From the NCBI GenBank assembly GCA_012861695.1, contig JAAOOA010000002.1, positions 36,287,244 through 36,351,243 on the forward strand: 64,000 nucleotides of DNA. The letters are read 5' to 3'. The DNA comes from Trematomus loennbergii. Its lineage: Eukaryota > Chordata > Actinopteri > Perciformes > Nototheniidae. This document shows, one piece after another, positions 1-13,130 of the stretch. The notes under the pieces were generated by a model. It did no database searches. It saw only the letters and a program-made list of their open reading frames with translations, and had not been told where the DNA came from. The first letter of the stretch is position 1, and the number at the start of each line of letters is the position of its first letter. Both the position numbers and the translations under genes were made by a program.

Positions 1-3000
1 TTTCTGAAGTCTCACAATACTTCAAATATATGCAGGCACTCTTTGTAGTTTTTGCAATTTAAGAGTTGCTGCTACAGACTTCAGTTGTTGGAAGTAAGGT
101 GGCCTGCCTACTTTTTTTACTTTCATTAGACTTTCCTTTAAAACTGAAGCATCTGTCTTTCATCTATACCTTGCATCTGGAGGTGATTAGCATCAAACCA
201 TTTAAGGAGGGTCCCAGAAAAGGCGAAATGAGCAGAGGAGAGATATTGTGCAGCTAAGGAAAAAAAGGTAGCACTACGTAGAGCAGAATGGAGTGAAGCT
301 TTATTCAAGACCAGAGAGGCAAATCTACTTTTTCAGCTTTTAAATGATTCATGCAGGTCAATAATAAAAAACTAATTATTGCAAATATGACAAAAAGTGC
401 CACTTAGGGCAAGGAATAGAAGTAGAAACACAGATGTATTTTCCCCATAAAAAGATTATTTGTAGGGTACTACTGTGTGTCTACAGGCAAATCCGGGGTC
501 ATCAGGAAGGAATGTGACTTTTACACCTTGAAAACAAGTTAACAGTGTTTTTAAACAGCCCTCTGGTGTCCTACTAACCCAGGCAATTTTTGATATAAGC
601 CATGATCCCAATGTGTAGGATTTAATCTGTAGCTTTTATTCAAAATGTCCTGAAAAAGGACAAAAAAAGAAAACATTTTTGAAAAGCACATGGGTAAAAA
701 TGTTAGCAGGGGGTCCTGAGAGAGGTCCCTGTGCCAGACATGTTGTTGACCTTGGTGTGGGCTCACAGCTGGGGAGGACTCTACCATTATGTGCAGCATT
801 TGCCACCACTTGTGCACAATATCAAGGGGGATACTCACCGAAAGTTCTACTTTGGCTATAAAAATAAACATGACAAAAAAAGTGTATGGATGTAGTGGTT
901 TGTGTGGCGTTAACCCTTGGCCATCTGGAATGAGGCAGCTCAGTAACCCGTCTGAGAGGCTCCTGCTAAAAACATTAGCCTGTTTATTTTCCAAAGGTCA
1001 AATGGGAGAAACAACCCTGCCCCTGTTTTCGTATGCATGCTGACCACTGATTATCCAATGGAAAGAAAATAATACGGAAAATTGCATTGAGCTCTTTGTA
1101 TTGAAGAATAATCATTTTAAATGACAATATCAAAACAACATGTGTATTATTTAAAACAAACAAGTGGGTTGGAAGAGCCAGCCTTTAACCTAGGTTTAGT
1201 GTTTCTAATGGATGAACAATTGTTTGCGGATAGCTGGCTTGTAAATAGAGAATTCTAGATGGATTGGAAAACAAACACTTCACCCTTTTTCCAGGGGGCA
1301 TTGTTCAAATAAATCCTCATTTATACCACAGTAATGTAAGAAAGTGCTTTACAAATGCAGCATTTTCAAATATGACTTCAGCCCTAGCCGTGATGATTAA
1401 CTCCCACTTCATTCTACATCAGCACACAGAGTTGAGCGTCAGAATACCTCTGAAGTAATTCAACAAACCCAAACCACCACAAAGAAGACAGTCAGGCAAG
1501 TTAAAAGCATAAAAGCCTCCGGGATGTGGCCAGTGTGGGAGGTGAATTGATGCTCGAAGTTCGATGAGTGGATCCACTCTCACGAGACATCCGCCAAGGG
1601 AAGTGACCCTGCTTCTGACACCCGTGGAGCAGGTCCTCGGCTCCGTGTCAGCTTGTCATCCCTTTCACAACCATCCAATAGCAGTGCTGATCTCTGGTCT
1701 GCTGAGGCAGGCCAGGCGCTGCATCCCAGGGTCTGGGTAGGTGGGAGGGGAGCCAATATGAACTATACACAGCGTGTGTGGGTGCAGGAGCACGGACGTG
1801 GCCTAGGCTAATGCTACAGCTGCCTGCAGTGGGTGGGAGAAGGCCTACTGAGCATGGCATGCACAAACACAGCGCAGGTGCAGTTTAAGAGCCAGATTGG
1901 ACCCTGATTCCAAGAGATCCACAAGCCCGTTTGATGAGGTCTATGGAGTGATTCAACGCCGGAGTTCTTCCTCTTTTCTCTGTGTGAGCCAGGTGTACAG
2001 TACAAGCTGCTACATTCCTGTGATGAAGCAGCCTTTCAGTAAATGTGTGATCACAGCTGGCTACAAAGAAAACTGCATTCCTTAAAACAGAACTAGTGGA
2101 ATCTTATCTGCCCAAAAGGTATCTAGGAGATGGTAAACTCTTCATCTGTGACATGGATTCATATTCCCCAGTAGAGACATCTAAAGCAAGTACCATGCAA
2201 CCACATGCTAAATTTATCTTTCGGTGGTCAACTCAAAGCGGTGCATAAAATCGGTAATAATGAATAACACACTGGAGATATCCAATTTAAATTATCTTGA
2301 CTGTGTTGATAGTTTGGCTTATCATACTGCATTTTGATTAAATCATCTTTCTATTACATTTGCATGACGAACTCTCAGAATCACTTACAGATGCTGATTA
2401 ACAACACTTATGGACGTGGCTACAGACATGTAGACACAAATATACAAGCAGAATTCACTTTGTGTGCATTATGTATTGCCCCCACAGCTGATTTCAGCAG
2501 TTAGATCAAGACAGGGAGGGATTGGTAAAGTTTCAAATGCAGTAGAGGGAGCCAGACCTGTGGTGTGGCATGGCCTCCAGTCTGCAGCTCTTACGAGACA
2601 TGCAAGAGCATTATGGGGTTTTAATGAAATACCAAAACTTAATCTCTCAACTGCCTTCACTTTGCAGAAATAAGGAAATGGGAAAGGCATTGCACAAGAG
2701 GCAGTTTCCATAAAACACTGACATTTCTGGTTGTTGATTTCATAGTAGACATTTAGAAGTCACCCAGTATGGATGACATGTTTATTGACTTTTGTAATGC
2801 CATTGCAATTACATTTTAGCTTGCTGGAAAACAGTAATCAAAAAAAGTTTGGAAAGTATTGTGTCACTGTGTAGATGCTTATGTTGTGTCTAGACCTGTC
2901 CAGTCTCATAGGAGGATCACAGGAACGGGAAGATGTTCTATATTTGAAGCAATTAGGAATTTCAAAATGCACAATAAAGGTTTCTAAATTGCATTATTTC

Positions 3001-4119
3001 ATTTCTATCAGGTCATTTGTCTCATAGAAAGGGTGTTTGCACATGCTGTATGTCTTACATGTTTTCAGTGATAGTGTTACACAGAAAAAGTTAGTGCTTG
3101 AGAGAGCTTGACAAAGCCACTTAGTTCTGTGTGAAAACATAAATAGATCAATATATCATCAGCACAGTGCTTACATGTTCTCTAGATGCATTAGGTAGGG
3201 GCTCCATTATGTGACAGTTCACATCAATACACAGCGTCTTAGCTTCAGGCAGTGGCTGCTCACCATAATGATGAAGTTGACAGATGCTCCTGCTGTGAGG
3301 TGGCTTCGAGACAATTTAACTGGACCATAATGTTGCCGCCATGTGGCACCAGCTTTTCATTTGATGTTTACTTAGCGAAGAAATCAGTCAGCCCTGGAGT
3401 CTAAAAACCTCCATGACTTGAATGAATAAAATGCTATTTATTTACAAAGTTAATTAACTGTTAATAGCATGTTTAGATCATTCAATGGTCAGTTGCTTTA
3501 TTATAAGAGAGCAACATCCCAGTCCGAAAATCTCTTGTTACTAACACTTAGCATATTTGTTATGTTATTTATGATATTGATATATATGTCCTTATACGTT
3601 TTCTGTTATAGTGATGGCCTCTCTAATCTCACCCATGTAAACATTCTAGCATACTGTTAGCTGACTGGTGGTACCAACCAACCTGAAAGAGCCACATCTT
3701 CACAGTACCACTCTTGGAGTAAGGTAATCCGTGCTGAGAGAGGAGAACTAACTCTGATGTTGCTTTTGAGGCGAGGCAGAGAAGAGGAGGGCTGGGGGTG
3801 GGTCAGGGCAACGAGGTCATGAAGGCCTACTGGAACCATACACATAAACACACCCTGTCACTGACTGATAAACATTGCAAACAAATGAAGACTGCCCAGG
3901 CAGGGTTCTGGCATGCACGTGGTTTCTGCAGTAAAGTCTGTTTAACTGTAAGTCCTGAAGAAGTCATCCCTGGTTCAGACGTGGGTTGGACTCAAAACAC
4001 ACTCTGGCAACGGAGGCGGTCCGGAGAGCTGAGTGTCTGTTTGGATCTCTTTCTTTTGTTTCACCAAGTCACATAATTGCGAGTCAACAACAGAGGATCG
4101 TGTACAGATAGACAAATGA

Positions 4120-4142
4120 GTGCACACACACACACTGTGTGT
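4120..4142. repeat. CA/GT dinucleotide repeat with short hairpin
   Basis: A CA run (CACACACACACACA) is followed directly by TGTGTGTAC, so the two halves can pair. Confidence 0.75.
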
Positions 4143-5159
4143 ACGGTACGTTTCTAAACAGTTCCTTGCCAACAACAAACAACAGCTGTTGTTCACATAA
4201 AACTCCATCTCCGTCACATGGAGATGGCTCGAGATACTGGTGTTCCGTCATCAATACACCTTTCATCTTGTTTTCAAACTTTCTGGAAAAAGTGATAATG
4301 AGATCTTCCATATTTCCACATGTAAAACTACATCACCTCCTAAACAGCAACCGTTCTGTTATGTTGGAGTCCCTTTCCTATTTGACATGGTCAATGTGGT
4401 TGCTTTGTGATATTTGTATGTTTACCATCTGAGATGTTCGCTCTGATTCATGAGCAGTGTTTTTTTTTTCACACAAATTCTTTTGAAAGCAAAGCAATAG
4501 GCAGGTTTCATTTCCTTGCAGGAATATTTATTTAGTTTCCAGCAAAATATTTAGGTGATAGAGTAATTATATTTTATCTTGTATACATGTCCAGTTCCCT
4601 CCTGCATGTGATTAATTTCAAACAATTCCTTCTGAGTATACATAAGGTAGTCAGTGAGCACTTCAGTTGTTTCTCAGAGCTAAAGGGACTTCCACAGTAA
4701 ACATGTCCTCAGAAAGATTACTCTCATGCAAGCTCCTAAAAGGAACACACGCAAGTCTGAATCAAACATAATTAATCTATTTGAAAGATAAAAACCTGTT
4801 TGGGTTACACCAAAGTTTCGCTTTGGCCAGGACTTCCCCCTGATGTTCCCCATGTTATTCATGCACACCTCAAATATACCTCACACACTAGGCAAGAGCA
4901 CTTATCCACAAGCCTGGGTCTGTTCATTGATTACATTTCCTGCTTTTTGCTGGGACTTACATAGGATGGGGTTGTTATCATCTAGTGTCTGGACATAAGC
5001 TTCAGTATTAATTGCTTGTCCAGCTGTGCAAGAGAAGGTCCTCTGTGTGCATTTGTTCTAGAGAGGTTTAGTGATGATATTCTACAACCTTGTCAGTAGT
5101 AGCAAATCAGAGGTTTAAACACACTATGTGTATCTGCTGTTAGTTTGTACAGGTGCTAG

Positions 5160-5200
5160 ATTAAAGGGTCAATTCACCCAAATCACAGAAACACATTGGT
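5160..5200. mobile_element. Possible MITE end fragment
   Basis: TTAAAGGGTCAATTCACCC followed by an AAATCACAGAAACAC string resembles one terminus of a repeat family frequent in fish genomes. No matching opposite end was found nearby, so it is at best a fragment. Confidence 0.3.
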
Positions 5201-8087
5201 AATCTGCCATTCACCATTGGCTCTGAAAAAAGAGGACATTGTTTCTTAAAAAACTGTGGTTTATGAATGAATGAAAATACTTTTTTTTTTTAAACTGCAT
5301 ATCTTTGATTACATTTTTGCTTAGACCTGATCCCAGCACCAATCGCTGTTTTGCTGCATGCAATAGGTCCTGGTAGGGATTTCCAAAAAAATTGATCCGA
5401 GGTTTTCCATTTTTTTTTATCAGATTAAAACAATTTAAGGACCACAAGGTTGAAGCAGCTTGAATATGAGAAAATCACCAAATCTGGAAAGAAAAACCTG
5501 GGCTCATTCCTAAATAAGGCCTAAAAAAGTATATACCCATTGTCAGGCTCACAAAAAGAACAACAATGACCTGCAACAAGGGTTGATAAGGCTGTGAGGC
5601 AGTTGAAGGGCCAGGGGCCTTAGTAAAATGACCCCTGGCTACAATATCTGACTGTGTCCCATTAGGATTTATTAATAAGGCTGCTAGGAAGACAGGTATA
5701 ATAGGAGCAGCAGATGTCAGAAAGCATGCAGAGGCCACACCTAACAGATTGTTTTGCCTTCACTTCTCCTCACTATGCCAATATATACTGTATACTCGGA
5801 TAAGGACTTCATCTGGTTTTCACTGAAAATAAGGGAAGGGTTTCCTATAAGATAATTCTTATAGACAAAAAAAAACGACAACACATGAATAATTGATATA
5901 TTCTATACTCTTCTTTAAGGAACTGAATTAAAGGAAAAACAAATATGAATCTCTGCTTTTCAGAGCCAATACCTTAATCAGCTCAGTGTGACATGCCTAG
6001 AGATTAATTGGACATTTGTTCTGGATGTTTTCTTTCCCTCTACACAGTGCGATCTAGGATAGGCTACAGGCTCTCGTAGACAATAGAAAAAACGTGTACA
6101 AACCTATTACAAACCAGGCACATATTAAAATCACAGGGCAGACACAAATGACGAGTCACCTTCGGTAAAATTGACAATTACGATGTGTTTCCCCAATTTA
6201 CGTGAGCGCCATATTGAATCCAAATCTCAACTCACAAGCTATTAACATATTGTATAAAGAATCTGAACGATAAATTACACGCATTTCATTTAACATCAAA
6301 ATCTCATTAAAAGATTAAAGTCAGATGAAAAACGTCCAAACTCCAGAAATGGGAGCAGCCAAAGAGCATGTTGATGCAGCATCAGGCTCGTCAGAAGTCT
6401 GCGCTCTTGGATTGCCATTGGTTTGTAGGAGAGAAACCCAAAACGTATCCACAACTTGAATTGTCTGATTTTCTAGTCTGGAGAGGTCCCAAGAAGCGTC
6501 CTCAACCCACCTGTGTACACAATACTTAATTACGTGTGAGTGTGTGATTTACACACAAAGGGGAACGAAGCACAGCTAATCTTATCCAATGAGGCAGAAG
6601 GTTCTGTCTAACATGTGAGGTCCTAGTTCACAGGTCAGCCAAACGTCCAGCTGCCCTCTGTAACCTTCGGCCCGCCAACCATCTATTCCGTCTTTCATCT
6701 AGTAGCCGACCACTCGCCACTGCTGTCAGGGAGTCTTATGAGGTTCTTCTGCCTTCATCAATAACCATGATGTGGAGGCAGACAAGTGAATTATGGCACA
6801 GGAAAAAAGTAAGAGTAATGTAAATCACAGATAAATTGGCACTTCACTACTCCCTTGAGTCCTTTGTGTTTTCCATGATCCAAGTAAATGTTGTTCTGAC
6901 TTTGTAATTAAAGACTGCTCTGATGTTCTGAGGTATGATATTACAGGGCATTTCAGACCGGCAAATGATCTTCAAATAAACCACAAGAAGTAACCCATTT
7001 ATTAACCAAGCAAGTAAAGCCAAAAGACAACATTTGGTCTAATACTTTAATAGGTTACACTATAACTCTGTCATTTGGATGTTGAGGCTTCATTGGTTAT
7101 GCTGAAAGCCCATTTCCAGCCGTCCTCTGTGTTTCATTTCATCTCAATGTGTGGCTACTTGTTCTATGAGTGATGAAATGCTAGAACAAGCGTAAGAAAC
7201 ACAGCAGAGAAACATCATCATTATGATGATATCATACATGCATCGTACAAATACATAACGGTTAATGGTCCATCATCTTCTTATCTGCAGACACATTCAA
7301 CAAGTTAATGTGAACTTTTTCTGTCATATTGGGGCAATGTTCGAGGAAACGTAGGCTAAAGTGAATCTCAATCGTTCTCTTGTTTGAGAACTGATCATTT
7401 GTTGCCAGCACAGCTTCATCCTTATCATTTTCCTGTGAATACCACTCTGGAGAATCTCTCACCATCACACTCTCCTGGAAGTCAAGAGATTTCTATCTGC
7501 TGATGTCAGTATCTCCCTTACTCCTCACTCATTTGATCCACTTCAGCATACCATATGCTTTCCCAACTCCAATAATGCTGATACAACAAAAAAAAGTCAT
7601 TCTTTTTTAAGGAAGTAACCACTGCTACTTTTTATGACTGCAAGCATGATATTTGACGTTCAAACAATAAGAATATACAGAGGTATGAAAATCTCTGCAA
7701 ACCAGTCACAGCGGAGTTTAAAAACATTGCAACTTTTGGTGGAAAATATATAATTTCTGCATAATTATGAAAAATGTATTACGCTTCATTTATCATTTAT
7801 CAGGAATCTTTATTTTTGTTTCAAAAGGTGAGGATAAATTAGATTGAATGAAATGTTGTTTATTCTAAGCCACGTAGTGCTGAGCTCTACCTCCAATAAA
7901 GCCGCGAATACCGAATTTTAATTATGAATTTCTACCTTTAGTATTTGCTATGGGGTCATTAATAATGTATAAACAATATGCAGTTGCCAGATGCAAAGCA
8001 TAAAAGTGTATTTTTACTCAAAATAGCAGCAACACACTTCATAAACCATATGCCTTCTTTATCCTTGCATATCTTTCTGACGTATAC

Positions 8088-8476
8088 TTAAAGGTAGGGT
8101 AGGTAAGTTTGAGAAACCGGCTCGAGATACACTTTTTGTTATATTCCATGGAATGCTCTTAACATCCCGATAGCAATGAATATCTTAAGTGCTTTGACAA
8201 AAAATCCATAAAAAGATGTCATCTGTGGAAGCCGTAATACTGTAAAAAGCACGACCAATCATTTTAGCCGGCCCGGCTAAAGTAACTGGATGGCCTACCT
8301 GCCTGTCAGCCTTCCATCTGTGCACAAACTTATCTCGTGCCCTCATTGGTCATGTGCGCGTTCGTGTGTGTTGGAGGAGGGGCTCTATAAGGAAGTGGCA
8401 GATTTTCTCCGGTTGTGTATTTTCAAATTCTAGCGATCTCGAGCCGGTTTCTCAAACTTACCTACCCTACCTTTAA
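8088..8476. mobile_element. 389-bp MITE with 41-bp perfect terminal inverted repeats, TTAA-flanked
   Basis: The ends at 8088-8128 and 8436-8476 are exact reverse complements over 41 bases, starting TTAAAGGTAGGGTAGG. Both outer ends are TTAA, which can be read as the duplicated target of piggyBac- or Kolobok-type transposases. The body has no coding capacity and includes a near-perfect palindrome, TTTAGCCGG-C-CCGGCTAAA, at 8263-8281. Identical arms suggest a recent or conserved insertion. The superfamily is inferred from the TTAA target only. Confidence 0.88.
8263..8281. repeat. 9-bp perfect palindrome inside the MITE
   Basis: Arms TTTAGCCGG and CCGGCTAAA are separated by a single C. It lies near the middle of the 8088-8476 element and could form a central hairpin in single-stranded DNA. 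No function is claimed. Confidence 0.7.
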
Positions 8477-11039
8477 GATCAATATGTGTATATATATAAT
8501 ATATATTGCTTTAAAAAAACTTTTAGTCACACATGAATGATAAACACATACAAAAAAAGTAAATGTTACCCTTCATTGACATAGTGACCCAATTACAAGA
8601 GAATCAAACTGTTATCACCATGTGGAAGTGGTTGTGAAAGTCATTATTCTACATTAGTTCTTGTGTCTTGCAAATGCTATTGTTCAGTTGAACAAATTAT
8701 TCATAGTCATGCATATTAGTCTTTCAAAAAGGGCCATAATAGTAACAAATTAGCCCATTTAAGCAGTGTTAGAAGACATTACACAGGAACTGAGTGGGTA
8801 AATGTGTGATATCCTGCTGGTAAACCATGTACTCTGACCTCTGTGAGCCTGTCGAGCGCTTTGACTCAAGACCCCTGTGACAATGGCAGAAATAAATCAA
8901 AGTTTGATTTCTGAGGAAAGATTTATTGTAAGGAGTGGAATGTGTCACAGGGTGTAAGGACCGCCTGACCTAAAAGACACAGGAAAAGTCAAAGGTCACC
9001 GTTTCTCTTCCTTGTCTAAACGACTGGGGAGAGAAGGAGATGGTTAGGTTGTTATGGTGCAGTCAGTGAAGCAAAGAGAGGAAGATGGAAAGACTAAAGA
9101 GTATTCGTGAACTACAGGAGGTTCTTTGAACAGCAGCAAATGACCATTTAACAGTAGAAAATAAATGTTTGGCCTTCTTCAATAGTAATAGTCATTTCTT
9201 TATGTGAATGGAAAGCAAAGGTATAGGAAGCCTTTGGATCGATCACTAGTTTACTGCTACTCATAAGGCAGTTTAATATTTTGTTCACAATTAATGTATA
9301 ACCCCTCATAGGTGATGGATTATTCATAGGCAAACCAGACACTTTGGTTTGTGAGTTAAGGAGATGTGACTTGTCTCTAGCAGCTTCTTTGATACGTTTT
9401 ATTTTTACAGCTTGAAACCATTTTCTGTAGAAGTCATTCTTGCCCTTTTTCATTCTCCATGGGTCTTCTCCAATGCGACAAGTGGCCAACGATGATCAAA
9501 TGTGTTTCTCCTTACAGGTATACGCTTTTGCTTCTAAACGGACTGTGGATTAATCCTTATATGGTCTTTAAATTCGAAGCAGATATTTGAACAGATCTCG
9601 AGGCACCTGTTGCATTGCTTTGTACTTCTGAAGAGACTATTCCTGATATAAAACTGTCAGTATACAGTATTTCAAGTTCTAATGTAAGTGAAGAAGCTGA
9701 GGCGTATCCTCATTTAGAGATAACAGCAGTGATATTTCAGCGCAGGCATACAGGAGAGGTCATGGAAGCAGTAGAGCAGATAGATGGGAAGGACACAGAC
9801 CTCAACCAGATCAAAGAGAAGGTTGTTTAATGAATAATAATGGGGGCTACGAGGCAATTCAAGTCCTGTAGTAGGAAGGTTAAGCTGTCCGAATGACACA
9901 TGCAGCCGAGTCTTAGGTTTCTGGGGCCTTTCTGAAATGGGAGAAGAGCCAAGATGAACACAGTGAGCTTGATCTGGGGTCACCGGTTTATGGATAGTCG
10001 GGGGGCTGGTGTGAGTGGCAGAGCAACTCTAAGCCAGCCAAACAAAGGAAGAAGTGCTGGGAGATTAACTAAACAAACAACCCAAAGAAAATAAACTGCA
10101 GACAGAGATTTAGCTTGAGATTAAATGAAAATAAGATAGATGTTTTTCTGTGTGTGACACCAGAGAAGAGGGTCATTAACCTTTTTTGCCAGCCATTTAT
10201 AAAAGGAAGCATTCTCTTTTATTTGGTACATCCCCTATTTCAATGAATAAGTGATTAAAACTGAGATGGGCCAAGTGCTCGAAAAGAGCAGATGTGGTTT
10301 TAGGAATAAGACCAAGTTGAGCATAACAATAGGAGAGAGAGTTCAGAAGAGACAGATGTAGCACATGGCACCCCTCTGGCGCTGATTAACCCTGCCTTAT
10401 GACACAATTGTCCTTATGAAGCACCACAGATAATCCCTGAGATGGATCACATGTCTTGAAGTATTGCCTGAGATATTAAAGCTTCAGTGTTGGTGCCATC
10501 CATTATTGTGCTTCCTGGATTTGGTTCAAAGTAGGACATAATCAAATTTGGGATGTGACATGGAAAAAATCTACACTTCTCTTAAATTGTTGACCTCAAG
10601 ACAAAATGATGGTTTGAACTCTATTATGGTTGAACAACTGCTGATGTGTAGTCTTTATTGGAAGCACTGGAATTGGAAAAATAAAGCCACATTAAAGCAC
10701 ACCAACAACGCTCAAGATAATACATAACCATTATGTGACTGCGTGCTTACAGTTTCAGTCTGAGGTGGTTTTCTGAAAATTGAAGTGTCTCTTTGTGTTG
10801 ATGTCTGTTCTTTGTATTGATTTTAGTCTAAAAACATAGTGTGCAAATTGATCTGAGATCTTTCATTGTGAAAGACTTTGATTCAATCTTACGAAAACAC
10901 AATCTCACAGTCACTTACATCTGCCAGTCATACTTGTGAACGTGTAAAAGGGTGCATTGTACGATGAGGCCAGGAGAAAGTTTAGCACCCTTTTACAAAG
11001 AAAGGAAAGAGGGAAAAAACTGTGAGTAAAAAGTATGAT

Positions 11040-11053
11040 GGGGGGGGGGGGGG
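11040..11053. repeat. G homopolymer of 14 bases
   Basis: Uninterrupted G run in the long intron; probable slippage-prone site. Shorter G or C runs occur at 24900-24907 and 38170-38178. Confidence 0.9.
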
Positions 11054-12759
11054 AAGTAAAGCAAAAGTCTGAGGAAAAAAACACTCTAATCCTCCAACTT
11101 CACAGTTTCCTCTGAGGCTGAGGCCTTCCAGGGCTCATTCAGCAACAACTATACAATGTTTTCCTTCCCTTTAAGAGATTACATCAGCACACTAGAGTTG
11201 ATACCCCTCAACTACAAACAGTTGCAGTATCTAACAAAAGTCTTAAACTGCGGCTGCTGTGAGGGGCCCAGGTTTTCATAGACCAGCATGATGGCAGTGA
11301 CATAGGGGAGAACACACCGGTCATTGCAAAGAGCTAAAAGAGGCAAACATGCATGTATTGGGGATACATTGGAAATGATCAACACTGCAACGCTGAATCC
11401 ACTAATCCAGCAGGACCACATACAAGGCTGCAAACATTTCAATAAACGCCTGAATGTGGGGTAATTAGGGATTAGTTGTGGCTTTCATAAAGAAACCAAA
11501 GGCTATGTGGGCTGTTTTAGTGTTAATAGCATGAAAAAAAGGTACAAAGAAAACATATTGTAATCCAAAAAAGCCAATTGGAAATGGGGACTGTGGATTA
11601 TTGGCAAATCATGGGATTTCTCGAACTTTGCTTCACCAGTATAACTTAAGCTCATTTGATGGGTTAAAGATTCAGATGTCACATGATGATTCTTTGGGGG
11701 AGAAACTGGCTCTGTGTGTCGCGAAACGATAAGCAGATCAACCACTCCTCAAAGGGATTACAACTCATTTCAGAGGGCAAAGGCTTGGGGAAGGGAACTA
11801 GTAAAACTGAGAATACCAGTTGCTTTGCACACATTGGACTGGATGATCTTTTGTTGAACACTATTAAGTAGGAAAAATAACTATTCTCCTCTGAGACATA
11901 TCACTGTCATAAAATACCAAAAGCACAGCCTTTGCCACAAAAGGACTTAATAAAATCCTGATAGCATCAACAATCTTCCCAGCATGATATTACAGACGGA
12001 TTTTCCTTGAATTTAACTGTAAAATATAAAATGTGCACTAATGATATATTCAGAAAAATTCATATTAAGCTTCAACCTCGGCTCACTATTCACGGGGGAA
12101 ATCTTCTTACGAGCAGCTTTTCAATTCCATGCTTTTCATTATAATGCTGATTCTGAAGATAACCCAAAAGTGTCGACTCTGAGCAAAAGCTTCCATCAGC
12201 AATCAATAATTATGAGGGATGATATCCGAAATTCATTTGCACCATGTTCACACGGTAATTCTCCATACCAACAGGCTGTTACCTTCTGTCTTGAAAACAG
12301 CCTTTTCTTTCAGGCCTATTAAGCAGTTTTGTGGGGAAACATTTATGTCTTTGCCAAACACTCACTGGAGATCAAAGTCTGAGTTTGAGAGATATTTCAC
12401 TTTTCGTTCTGCATGCTGTGTGGCCTTTTGTTAGAGGTTCAAAGGACAACACTGTTGGAAAACACACTTTACACATTTGAACTCTTTCGGCTTTATTATT
12501 GAGAATTGACTTAAAACCTTTTGGCTGACCAGAGACTGACTTTTTTAGAACGCTTTTTCTTTGTTTGATATTTCACTGCAGTTAGAGTTTTTTTGTAATT
12601 ATTTATTTTTAAAGGCAGGATTATTTGTAGACATTCCAATAAATCATTAATAGCTGGAAAAATATCAATTTTCTCCTCACAGTGTAGGCTCGTACATTGT
12701 GATAACACCTCGAAGCTTATTAGTAAAACATGCTGAAGTTAACACAGAACAGATACATG

Positions 12760-13130
12760 CAGAGCTAATTAAACCTAGTTGTGATTCTATATTTTATAAT
12801 CTCCTCAATGTTAAACTTTTTTCAGCCGCGCTTTCATCATTCATGGCCTGTTAGATCACTGTCACTCCAGAGACAATGACTGGCCGGTGGGGGGGTGGCT
12901 ATAAGCTTTCCCAGACCCGACCTCGGGCGAGCACTATGTGTTTATGAGGTGATTTGGAAATGTGATGATGTCACACGCCGGCTGTGAAAACATGTTCGGC
13001 GGCCGCTCCATTGGCCCTAATTAGAATATTAGCAATGAACACGGAGCAGTGAGGAAATGTGCTGAAGGAGCATGTGGCCTGTTATCCCTCCAGCCTCTTT
13101 GTTAAGTCATATCAGTGATGGGTGGCACCA
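12760..13130. promoter_or_regulatory. Candidate intronic enhancer or conserved non-coding element
   Basis: A locally more complex, CpG-containing patch within AT-rich intron. It holds two homeodomain-type TAATTA cores (near 12766 and 13018), a TGATGTCAC CRE-like site near 12967, CATTGGCCC near 13010 and a GCGGCCGC string near 13000. The motifs are visible; conservation and activity cannot be tested here. Confidence 0.25.

Larger units (their letters stand above)
1..8087. other. Non-coding intronic stretch, no gene seen
   Basis: AT-rich DNA with short open frames in both directions, none with recognisable domains, splice context or repeats of motif. The longest frame, on the minus strand at 551-994, looks like chance. 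Contains the CA repeat near 4120 and the possible MITE fragment near 5160. Confidence 0.6.

Noticed and set aside
551..994. 147-codon minus-strand frame
   Set aside because: No cadherin or other motif, no splice context that I trust, and ordinary composition for a chance ORF.
9148..9489. 113-codon minus-strand frame with a basic segment
   Set aside because: Briefly resembled retroelement protein, but no motif, repeat ends or neighbouring coding remnants support it.
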